From positions 1 through 64,000 of the forward strand of contig CAKSEY010000013.1 of the NCBI GenBank assembly GCA_934448295.1: a stretch of DNA of 64,000 bases, read 5' to 3'. A program made the translations under genes and the position numbers. This DNA is from an uncultured Oscillospiraceae bacterium (GTDB lineage: Bacteria > Bacillota > Clostridia > Oscillospirales > Ruminococcaceae). Of the stretch, positions 8,995-16,334 are shown piece by piece; the first letter of the stretch is position 1, and each line of letters starts with the position of its first letter. The notes beneath the pieces are model-generated. The model had not been told where the DNA came from, made no database searches, and saw only the letters and a program-made list of their open reading frames with translations.

Positions 8995-11352
8995 ATGATC
9001 TGCAACGACGTCAGCGAATGCTTTGAGCAGATAAGCGCATATTTCAGCGGGGACTGCACGGGATTTTTCCTGCTTGTGGATACGGAGGATCACGACACGT
9101 TCCAGAAGGTACTCCAGCGCCTGCAGGCGGACGGGAGCAAGAAGTGCGTGTATGTTTCGGAACACTGCTCCCGGAACGGGCTGCCGGACGTTGACAGCGC
9201 CGTAAGGGCGGTCTGCGGTGATGGCGACTCTGTGCTCGTGGGAGTATCCCAGGCGCTCATGCTGCAAAGCGGCGAGGCTCTGGACAGGGCGCTCGACGAT
9301 TTGCTGAGCCGCCCGGTCAGCGGTCACTGCGTGGCGCTGCTCGACCACTGCCGGCAGGTATTGCAGAAGTACCTCCATCGGGATATCCGGCTGAAAAACC
9401 GGGTGGTGCTGGCAGAGGAAAATTCCTCTCCGCTGCCGAAGATACGCCTGGTGAAGAGCGCTGAACTCTGCGTGGGAGCCGAGCCGCTGAACGGCATTCC
9501 CGGACTGCTGGGCTATCTTGAAAAGATGTCCTGCGCCGACCTGGAGCGGCAGCCTGTCCTGACCGTCCTGTGCGGACTGAACCCCGGGCTGTTCAGCCGG
9601 GCGGCGTACTATGTCAGCGCTGCGGACGGTATCTATGAAACGCTCTGCGCGAAGTACTCCGACGTCGCCGGGGGTACCCAAAAATGCAATGGCACCGACG
9701 AGCAGTGGAGCTTCCTCGCGGGGGAGCTTGGCAGGTGCGGCAGCCTTTCGGCGGTGGTCTGCGCGCATTTCGGCGCGGCGACTAATCTGTCGGCGCATAT
9801 CCGCGACGTCTGGGACGGAGGCAGCAGTATGGAAAAGTGGCTGCTGTGGCTGGCGCTTAGCGTGTTCGGAGAGCGCAGCAACAGCTACCTTACCCTCGTG
9901 CTGAGGGACTGTCCGGACATGGAGCGGTTCACCGAACGCGCGTATCTCTGCCTTGCCGATGTTGACGTAACGCACCCGGACTTCCGGAAAATGCGCGTCG
10001 AGCGCAGGCGGCTGCTGTCGCAGCTCCCGGAGGAGCTTCCGCTTGTGACAAGGTTCTGCGACAAGGTAGGCGTTCATGAGAAGAACGCGGTGTTCTACCT
10101 TTCAGATGGCAGCGATACGGAGCGCCATGAGTTCCTGCGGTGCCTGAGCATATACGACTACTCGCCGGAGGAGCTTGAAAGAGCCGTAGACGGCTTCTCG
10201 AAGCCGCTTGCGCTTTATATGCGGGAATTCGCGTTCGACGCTGCGAACACGAAGCTCGCGGAATCCGACAGCGGACTGCGGCAGGAGCTCACCGCGTATT
10301 TCAGCGAATACAAGCGGCAGAAGCTCACCAACAGGATTCACGGCGGATTCGTTGAAAAGGTGGGGGAATACGCGTCGCAGCGCCCCTACAACAAGCTGAA
10401 AGCCCGCAGCAAGATAGTGTCGCAGATGGACAGGAGCGGCGCGCAGCTGTTCTTTTTCGACGCGCTCGGGGTGGAGTACCTCGCGTTTATTCGCGCTAAG
10501 TGCGAGGAATACGGGCTGCTCTGCGAAATTGAGATAGGCAGGTGCGAGCTGCCGTCCATCACGGTTAAGAACAAGGAGTTCCTGCAATATTTCCCGGAAA
10601 ACGCCTGCCACAAGATAGACGCGCTTGACGAGATGAAGCACCACAGCACGGTCTACGACTACGAGAAGTGCCGGCTCCCGCTGCACCTTTTCGGGGAGCT
10701 TGAGGTCATCGACGAGGAGCTGCGCCGCATACGGTCGATGTTAGTGCAGAACGACGCGATGAAAAAGGCTGTCATCGTGTCCGACCACGGCGCAAGCAGG
10801 CTTGCAGTACGTTACGGGCACGAGTCCCCGGCGAACATTCAGCTCGACGAGGACGGTCAGCACAGCGGTCGCTGCTGCCCGGCGGATTCCGACCCGCATA
10901 TACCGTTCGCCGCGTACGAGGACGGCTACGCCGTGCTTGCAAATTATGAGCGCTTCCGTGGCGGCAGGAGGGCGAACGTCGAGGTGCACGGCGGCGCGAG
11001 CCTTGAGGAGGTGCTGGTGCCGGTCGTCACGCTCACAAGGCGCCCGGAGAACGTGGAATTCTGCTTCACCGAGCAGGTGATAACGCTTGTTCCGAGGGAA
11101 GTCCCCCAGCTCACGCTGTACGCGAACGTCCCCATGACAAGACCGAGGCTGCTCATCGACGGGGAGTTCATCGACGGCGAGCTTGTCGCCGACAGCAGGC
11201 ACGCGAAATTCCTGCTGCCGAAAATAAAGCGCCGCGGAGAGTACTTCGCGGAGGTCTACGACGGCGACGTCAGCAGGGGCGTAAGGCTGGCGTTCACGGC
11301 GCAGAAGAACACCAGGGAGGTCGACCTGTTTGGTTTCGGAGGTAAGAAATGA
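8995..11352 (+). CDS. pglZ: PglZ-domain phosphatase-like protein, BREX core
   Basis: A 785-residue protein with the alkaline-phosphatase-superfamily PglZ domain in its C-terminal half. The metal-site motifs are visible: FFFDALGVEYLAF with D489 begins the domain, and VIVSDHGASR at 593-602 supplies D597 and H598. The N-terminal 450 residues are divergent, as is usual for the family. PglZ is the defining component of BREX systems. It overlaps the next gene, brxL, by 4 nt (ATGA), so the two are translationally coupled. Ribosome site AAGGTGG precedes the ATG. Confident on family; the exact biochemical role in type 4 BREX is not settled. Confidence 0.9.
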   Translation: MICNDVSECFEQISAYFSGDCTGFFLLVDTEDHDTFQKVLQRLQADGSKKCVYVSEHCSRNGLPDVDSAVRAVCGDGDSVLVGVSQALMLQSGEALDRALDDLLSRPVSGHCVALLDHCRQVLQKYLHRDIRLKNRVVLAEENSSPLPKIRLVKSAELCVGAEPLNGIPGLLGYLEKMSCADLERQPVLTVLCGLNPGLFSRAAYYVSAADGIYETLCAKYSDVAGGTQKCNGTDEQWSFLAGELGRCGSLSAVVCAHFGAATNLSAHIRDVWDGGSSMEKWLLWLALSVFGERSNSYLTLVLRDCPDMERFTERAYLCLADVDVTHPDFRKMRVERRRLLSQLPEELPLVTRFCDKVGVHEKNAVFYLSDGSDTERHEFLRCLSIYDYSPEELERAVDGFSKPLALYMREFAFDAANTKLAESDSGLRQELTAYFSEYKRQKLTNRIHGGFVEKVGEYASQRPYNKLKARSKIVSQMDRSGAQLFFFDALGVEYLAFIRAKCEEYGLLCEIEIGRCELPSITVKNKEFLQYFPENACHKIDALDEMKHHSTVYDYEKCRLPLHLFGELEVIDEELRRIRSMLVQNDAMKKAVIVSDHGASRLAVRYGHESPANIQLDEDGQHSGRCCPADSDPHIPFAAYEDGYAVLANYERFRGGRRANVEVHGGASLEEVLVPVVTLTRRPENVEFCFTEQVITLVPREVPQLTLYANVPMTRPRLLIDGEFIDGELVADSRHAKFLLPKIKRRGEYFAEVYDGDVSRGVRLAFTAQKNTREVDLFGFGGKK

Positions 11353-12812
11353 GCGAATACAACACTGAACAGTTTGCGGAGAGATTAAAGGATCAGTTCG
11401 ATGAGATGGTGGTTTTCAAGGACCTCAAAAAGAGCAACTTCATTTCCTCGTTCAAGCTGCCGTCGTTCATGCGGGACTGGGTGCTCAAGCGCTTCCAGGA
11501 CGACGACGGAAACATAGACGCGGAGGGCGCCGCCGAATTCATCAGGGAGTTCATTCCGAAGAAAGAGGACTGGAAGTCCATCATGAACCGCGTCGTCAGC
11601 TACCAGGAGCAGGTGAGATTTCTCGCGAAGATAAGTGTGAACATCGACATCAGGACCCAGGCGCTGTCGTTTGCGCTGCCGGATTTCGGGCTGTCGTTCC
11701 GGGATACGGTCATTCCACGGGAGGTGTGGGAGAATTGCAGCGACGCGCTTCTCAAAGCCGAGGAGAACTGGGGCATCGTCGAGCTTGGCTACCAGTTCCC
11801 CGAAACGGACAGCGGCGCCGGGAAGATAAAGCTTACGGGGTTCCAGGATTTCTGCCCCTACGTCGTTGACCTTGACGAGTTCAGATACGCCCGGGAGGAG
11901 TTCAGCCTTGACGAGTGGACAGACATAGTTCTCGGCGCGATAGACTACAATCCCGACGGGTACGAAACGCCGCAGCAGAAGCTCGCCATGATAACCCGTC
12001 TGCTTCCATTTGTGGAAAAGCGGCTGAACATGATAGAGCTTGCCCCAAAGGGCACCGGAAAGAGCTACCTTTTCGGCTCCGTCAGCCGGTTCGGCTGGCT
12101 GTCCTCCGGCGGTACGATGTCCCGCGCGAGAATGTTCTACGATATCTCCAGGCGGCAGGAGGGACTGGTTTTCGGTCACGATTACGTTGCGCTGGACGAG
12201 GTGCAGACCATAAACTTCACGGATATCGACGAAATGCGCGGCGCTCTCAAGGGCTACATGGAGAACGGGAAGTACACCGTAGGCAGCCACGAGGGCATGG
12301 CGGATTCCGGCATAATCCTGCTGGGAAATATTCCGGCAAGCTCGATGAACGAGTATCTCAACATGTTCAAGGACCTGCCGCACGTTTTCCATGAAAGCGC
12401 GCTGGTGGACAGGTTCCACGGCTTCCTCAAGGGCTGGGAGCTTCCGCGAATGAACGACGACCTTAAAATATGCGGCTGGGCGCTCAATTCCGAGTACTTC
12501 TCGACGATAATGCACGCGCTGCGGGACGACCCCAGCTACCGCGCGGTCGTTGACGCGCTGGTGGACCTTCCGGAGCGCGCCGACACCCGCGACACCGAGG
12601 CGGTCAAGCGTATCTGCACGGCGTACCTCAAGCTGCTGTTCCCGAACGTGCAGCGCCCCGGCGACATCACCAAGCAGCAATTTAAAACCTACTGCCTTGC
12701 GCCGGCGATGGAAATGCGCTCGATAATCAAGATACAGCTCGGTCTGCTCGACCCGGACGAATTCGGCGGCAAGAGCATTCCGGCGTTCGGAGTAAAGGAC
12801 GTTGAGCAATGA
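11349..12812 (+). CDS. brxL: BrxL-like AAA+ ATPase, short form without a Lon protease domain
   Basis: A 487-residue protein. An N-terminal DNA-binding-like region (residues 1-215) is followed by an AAA+ core with Walker A APKGTGKSYLFG at 232-243 and a Walker B-like VALDEVQTI shortly after; FGWLSSGGTMSRARMFYD between them is characteristic of BrxL. It stops soon after the AAA lid (CLAPAMEMRSIIKIQLG). Classical BrxL continues for about 200 residues into a Lon-like protease domain, which is absent here. The gene is intact on both sides, overlapping pglZ and the next small gene by 4 nt each, so the short form looks natural rather than truncated by mutation. BrxL forms ring-shaped DNA-binding ATPase assemblies needed for phage exclusion. 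Confidence 0.88.
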   Translation: MSEYNTEQFAERLKDQFDEMVVFKDLKKSNFISSFKLPSFMRDWVLKRFQDDDGNIDAEGAAEFIREFIPKKEDWKSIMNRVVSYQEQVRFLAKISVNIDIRTQALSFALPDFGLSFRDTVIPREVWENCSDALLKAEENWGIVELGYQFPETDSGAGKIKLTGFQDFCPYVVDLDEFRYAREEFSLDEWTDIVLGAIDYNPDGYETPQQKLAMITRLLPFVEKRLNMIELAPKGTGKSYLFGSVSRFGWLSSGGTMSRARMFYDISRRQEGLVFGHDYVALDEVQTINFTDIDEMRGALKGYMENGKYTVGSHEGMADSGIILLGNIPASSMNEYLNMFKDLPHVFHESALVDRFHGFLKGWELPRMNDDLKICGWALNSEYFSTIMHALRDDPSYRAVVDALVDLPERADTRDTEAVKRICTAYLKLLFPNVQRPGDITKQQFKTYCLAPAMEMRSIIKIQLGLLDPDEFGGKSIPAFGVKDVEQ

Positions 12813-13000
12813 AGTGCGTAAGCTGCGGCAAAGAGCCGCTTTCAAAGAACGAAACAGGTATCTGCAAGAAGCTGCTTGGCGAGCATACGACTGAATTCTA
12901 CTGCCTTGACTGCCTTGCGGAGTACCTCGAGGTCACGCCGCAGGATATCCTGGACAAGATCGAGGAGTTCCGGGGCGAGGGCTGCAGGCTGTTCGATTAG
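12809..13000 (+). CDS. Small zinc-ribbon-like protein between brxL and the desulfurase
   Basis: A 63-residue protein with two CxxC pairs: C3-x2-C6 at the start (MKCVSCGKEPLSKNETGICKK) and a YCLDCLAEYL pair in the middle, plus single cysteines. This spacing suggests a bound zinc or an iron-sulfur site. It overlaps brxL by 4 nt (ATGA) and ends 11 bp before the cysteine desulfurase, so it is co-translated with the sulfur genes. A role as sulfur carrier, scaffold or adaptor between desulfurase and BrxP is plausible but only inferred. I cannot assign it to a named family. Confidence 0.75.
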   Translation: MKCVSCGKEPLSKNETGICKKLLGEHTTEFYCLDCLAEYLEVTPQDILDKIEEFRGEGCRLFD

Positions 13001-13011
13001 GAGGGAGTTAC

Positions 13012-14112
13012 ATGATATACGCGGATAACGCGGCGACGACCGCGCTCGCACCGGAGGCGTTCGAAGCGATGAAGCCATACCTGCTGGCGGAGTACGGTAA
13101 CGCGTCGCAGCCGTATACCTTCTCGCGGAGCGCCAGGGCGGCTCTGGCGAGGGCGCGGCAGGACATCGCGGAATGCATAAACGCAGAGCCGTCCGAGATC
13201 TGTTTCACATCTGGCGGCACGGAGAGCGACAACTGGGCGATAAAGTGCCTTGCTTCCGACCGCAGGGCGCTGCTGACCTCAATGACGGAACATAAGGCGG
13301 TGCTGAGAAGCTGCGCGGCGATGGAGCGCAGGGGGTATCCTGCGGCGTATCTCCCGGTGGACCGCAGCGGAATAGTGCTTCCGGAAACGCTGGAGCGCTT
13401 CATCAGCGACAGCGCCCTGCTGGTCTCGGTCATGACGGCGAACAACGAAACAGGAACGATACAGCCGGTCGCGGAGCTTTGCAGGATAGCGCACGCGCAC
13501 GGCGCGCTGTTCCACACGGACGCGGTGCAGGCGCTGGGGCATATCCCGGTGGACGTAAAGTCGCTCGGCGTGGATATGCTGTCCGGCTCGGCGCATAAGT
13601 TCGGCGGTCCGAAGGGCGCGGGGTTCCTGTATGTAAAGAACGGAACGCCGCTTACACCCTATGTCGACGGCGGCGCACAGGAACACGGACTCCGCGCCGG
13701 TACGGAGAACGTCGCGGCTGCTGTTGGAATGGCGGCGGCGCTGAAAAAGAGCTGCGCGGCTATGCCGGAAACCGCGGAGAAGCTACGGCACATGGAGCGC
13801 GACCTGCTCGCTGAACTCCACGGCGCGGACTTCATCAGAAACGGCGCTCCGGACGGCATTCCGGGTAACATGAGCCTGTCGTTCCGGGGAGCGGAGGGCG
13901 AAATGCTGCTCCATCGGCTGGATTTGATGGGGATATGTGTTTCTACCGGCTCGGCGTGCGATTCCGCGCGGACGCAGATATCTCACGTTCTTGACGCAAT
14001 GGGCGTCCCGGAGGAGTACGCGGCCGGGACGATACGGGTATCGTTCGGCGCAGGGAACTCCCCGGAGGACGGTAAGCTTGTCGGGCAGGCGATACGGAAA
14101 ATAATAGGATAA
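13012..14112 (+). CDS. Cysteine desulfurase (DndA/IscS/NifS type)
   Basis: A PLP-dependent enzyme that takes sulfur from cysteine and holds it as a persulfide. All key parts are present in 366 residues: the N-terminal MIYADNAATT motif, the PLP lysine K196 in SGSAHKFGGPKG, and the catalytic cysteine C316 in STGSACDSART. The length is normal for the family. AGGAGGG lies just before the ATG. As last gene of the operon with a PAPS-reductase homologue, it most likely supplies sulfur for DNA phosphorothioation as DndA does, or builds the Fe-S clusters of BrxP. A general housekeeping IscS is less likely because no iscU-like scaffold gene is next to it. Confidence 0.9.
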   Translation: MIYADNAATTALAPEAFEAMKPYLLAEYGNASQPYTFSRSARAALARARQDIAECINAEPSEICFTSGGTESDNWAIKCLASDRRALLTSMTEHKAVLRSCAAMERRGYPAAYLPVDRSGIVLPETLERFISDSALLVSVMTANNETGTIQPVAELCRIAHAHGALFHTDAVQALGHIPVDVKSLGVDMLSGSAHKFGGPKGAGFLYVKNGTPLTPYVDGGAQEHGLRAGTENVAAAVGMAAALKKSCAAMPETAEKLRHMERDLLAELHGADFIRNGAPDGIPGNMSLSFRGAEGEMLLHRLDLMGICVSTGSACDSARTQISHVLDAMGVPEEYAAGTIRVSFGAGNSPEDGKLVGQAIRKIIG

Positions 14113-14117
14113 TTGAT

Positions 14118-14144
14118 GTGCCTTGCATTGCAGGGCACTTTTTT
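14118..14144 (+). terminator. Rho-independent terminator of the BREX-like operon
   Basis: GTGCCTTGCA pairs with TGCAGGGCAC (one G-U pair, tight loop) and is followed by TTTTTT. It starts 6 bp after the desulfurase stop. The -35 box of the next operon begins 2 bp after it. Confidence 0.85.
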
Positions 14145-14145
14145 G

Positions 14146-14174
14146 TTGACATTTGCGGTTTGTTGTGGTATACT
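14146..14174 (+). promoter_or_regulatory. Sigma-A promoter of the Wadjet operon
   Basis: TTGACA (14146-14151) and TATACT (14169-14174) with a 17-bp spacer: a consensus -35 box and a one-mismatch -10 box. About 100 nt of leader follow before jetA. The promoter is strong on paper, suggesting steady expression. Confidence 0.85.
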
Positions 14175-14280
14175 GAAAAAAGAATTGTACCGCAGAAAGT
14201 GCCATAATTCCCTAATTAATCGGTTTCTGCGACAAAAAAAGAGGAATACTATTCCCGGTTCAGCAGATAGGGGGGAAGCC

Positions 14281-15696
14281 ATGCGTACCCAACGTACCCA
14301 GCGCACTGACCTGTTCAGCTATGTAAACAGGAATTTCTTCAATCCACTGGCGAGCAACAGCAGCAACGATGTAAACGCCGGGTGTCTGCTGGTGATTTAC
14401 GACCTGTACGACCACGAGGTTTCGTATAAGCTCCCGCGGGCGGCGGTCCGGGACAGCATTACGGAGTATCTCATGTTTGAGCGCGTGAAGCTGGACGAGG
14501 AATACAGCTCCCCGAACGACTATGCGAACGCGGTCATACGGAAGTTCTGCGACGCGGGCTGGGTCGAGGAGGACCGCGACGACAGCACCTACGAGCAGCA
14601 GATAACCATGACCGAGCAGGGGATAGCGCTCGCAGAGTTCATGCAGCGCCTTATCGAGCCGCCGAGGGACGAGTATTCGTCGTACATCTACACCATCTAC
14701 AACACGCTGAATAACAGGAAGCAGTGGATCTCCGACCCGTATGTCTTTGCGCTCAAGGAGGTGTACAAAACCTCGAAAAAGCTTGCAGGCTCGCTGAAAA
14801 AGCTGTCCACGACTATCCGAAAGACCATCGAAAGCCTGGTAAAGGAAGAAACCCTTGAGAGCCTGACGGAAAATCTGATAAGCTACTGCAACGGCGATTT
14901 CATCAAGGAATATTCGCGCCTGGTAAAGCAGCACAATATCCACATCTACCGGGCGAATATCCGCGCAATGCTGGGCGACCTGAAAACGCCCGGAAATTAC
15001 GGCGCCATAGTGACCGGCTGCTGTTTTGAGGAGGGCTTCGGCGACAACGAGGCGGAGGCTTCCGAGTATGTCGATAACATGTTCCGCATGACAACGCGCT
15101 TCCTGACAGAGGATTACGACCGGATAATGCAGAGCATAAAAAAGAAGATAAACATATACTTGACCCTTGCGATAGGCCGCGCCCGGTTTCTGATGAACCA
15201 TGACGTGAATATGCGCGGATATGTCGAGCAGACCATGAAGTTCCTGATAGAGGAATTCGGGGACGGGGATATTGATATGCCGCTGCCCGAAGAAGCGGAC
15301 AGTCTGTTCGGCGTTTACACCCAGGGCACTGTTGATATCAACTCAATGCGTTACCCCGGGACTTCCCGGAAAATAACCCAGGCAAGCGCTTCTGAAGCGG
15401 TGGAGCTTTCCGACGAGGACATCGCCCAGGCGCGGGAGCAGCAGCGCAGGGAGGCGTATAATCCCTACTCGAAGGCGGCGATGAAGCGCTACATAAATAA
15501 CGTCATGGGAGAGAAAACGGAGCTGCGCGCCGAAGATATCCCGGTCGGGAACAAGTCGGACGTGCTCGCCATCATAGCCTCTGCCGCCTACGCGGAGGAA
15601 AACGGCTTCCTGCTCGACGCCGGGGAGCAGTATATCGAAAAGGACGGCTTTGTTATCCGCGATTTCACCATCAGAAGAAAGCAGGCGAAAGAATGA
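14281..15696 (+). CDS. jetA: Wadjet component JetA (MukF-like kleisin), DUF5716 type
   Basis: The frame is open from 14113, but ATG 14281 is chosen: it follows AGGGGGGAAG and the consensus promoter lies inside the longer frame. The protein is 471 residues and mostly helical, with a winged-helix-like N-terminal part (residues 25-120) and long helices after it. In Wadjet, JetA is the kleisin that links the JetC motor heads and helps recognise and extrude small circular DNA such as plasmids. The sequence resembles the DUF5716 JetA group rather than the DUF3375 JetA of type I. It overlaps jetB by 4 nt (ATGA). The assignment rests on the order and nature of the four genes together. Confidence 0.85.
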   Translation: MRTQRTQRTDLFSYVNRNFFNPLASNSSNDVNAGCLLVIYDLYDHEVSYKLPRAAVRDSITEYLMFERVKLDEEYSSPNDYANAVIRKFCDAGWVEEDRDDSTYEQQITMTEQGIALAEFMQRLIEPPRDEYSSYIYTIYNTLNNRKQWISDPYVFALKEVYKTSKKLAGSLKKLSTTIRKTIESLVKEETLESLTENLISYCNGDFIKEYSRLVKQHNIHIYRANIRAMLGDLKTPGNYGAIVTGCCFEEGFGDNEAEASEYVDNMFRMTTRFLTEDYDRIMQSIKKKINIYLTLAIGRARFLMNHDVNMRGYVEQTMKFLIEEFGDGDIDMPLPEEADSLFGVYTQGTVDINSMRYPGTSRKITQASASEAVELSDEDIAQAREQQRREAYNPYSKAAMKRYINNVMGEKTELRAEDIPVGNKSDVLAIIASAAYAEENGFLLDAGEQYIEKDGFVIRDFTIRRKQAKE

Positions 15697-16334
15697 ACTT
15701 TATCGACAGGTACAGCGACCTCAATTCCCCGGACAGGGACAGATTCGCGAAGATATGCAGAAAGCTCCTTGCCACTACGTTTATCGTCAAGGACAGGGAC
15801 GAGCAGAGCAGGTCGGATTTCTTCTTTGTCCGCAGCGCGTCCCGATTGGAGATGTTTAACGAGTACTTCCAGTTCATCGGGTACTGCGTAAAGGTGGACG
15901 AAACCGCAGGCGTTGTAATGCTTGCGAACAGCGGGAGCGGTTCCGTCAAGTCCAACCGGGTGCAGTTCAGACTGTACGAGAGCGTAGTTCTGTGCTCCCT
16001 GTGGCTGCTTTACGAGGCGAAGATGACTTCGGACGGACTGCGTGCGATTATGGTCACAAAAGCCGAGCTCGACATGGAAATAGAGCGCCTAGGCTACGCG
16101 GACAAAATCGACAAAAACGCCATGCAGGCGGCGCTGAAAAAGCTGTCGTCCTTTAATCTGATAGACGTTATCGGCGAAATAACCGAGCCGGACTGCGCCG
16201 TGAGATTGTACCCCTCCCTGCGCTTCTGCATGGAGGCTGGCGAGTTCAAAGCGTTCGTGGAGCAGGCAGTCCCGAAGATGAAATCCGGGAAGAACAAGCC
16301 GGAAACCGAGGAGGATACGGAGAATGAGGAATAA
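15693..16334 (+). CDS. jetB: Wadjet component JetB (MukE-like), DUF6063 type
   Basis: A 213-residue protein with two winged-helix-like modules and an acidic, low-complexity tail (KPETEEDTENEE). In MukE-like proteins this module clamps the kleisin. It overlaps jetA by 4 nt and jetC by 11 nt, so translation of the complex is coupled. It resembles DUF6063 proteins found beside DUF5716-type JetA, not the DUF4194 JetB of type I. No catalytic residues are expected and none are seen. Confidence 0.82.
   Translation: MNFIDRYSDLNSPDRDRFAKICRKLLATTFIVKDRDEQSRSDFFFVRSASRLEMFNEYFQFIGYCVKVDETAGVVMLANSGSGSVKSNRVQFRLYESVVLCSLWLLYEAKMTSDGLRAIMVTKAELDMEIERLGYADKIDKNAMQAALKKLSSFNLIDVIGEITEPDCAVRLYPSLRFCMEAGEFKAFVEQAVPKMKSGKNKPETEEDTENEE

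Noticed and set aside
13012..14112. Desulfurase as an ordinary housekeeping IscS unrelated to defence
   Set aside because: It is the last gene of a tightly coupled BREX operon that includes a sulfur-handling enzyme, ends at the operon terminator and has no iscU-like neighbour.
14113..14280. Upstream extension of jetA by 56 codons
   Set aside because: The stretch contains the BREX terminator tail, a consensus promoter and no ribosome site for the earlier ATG.
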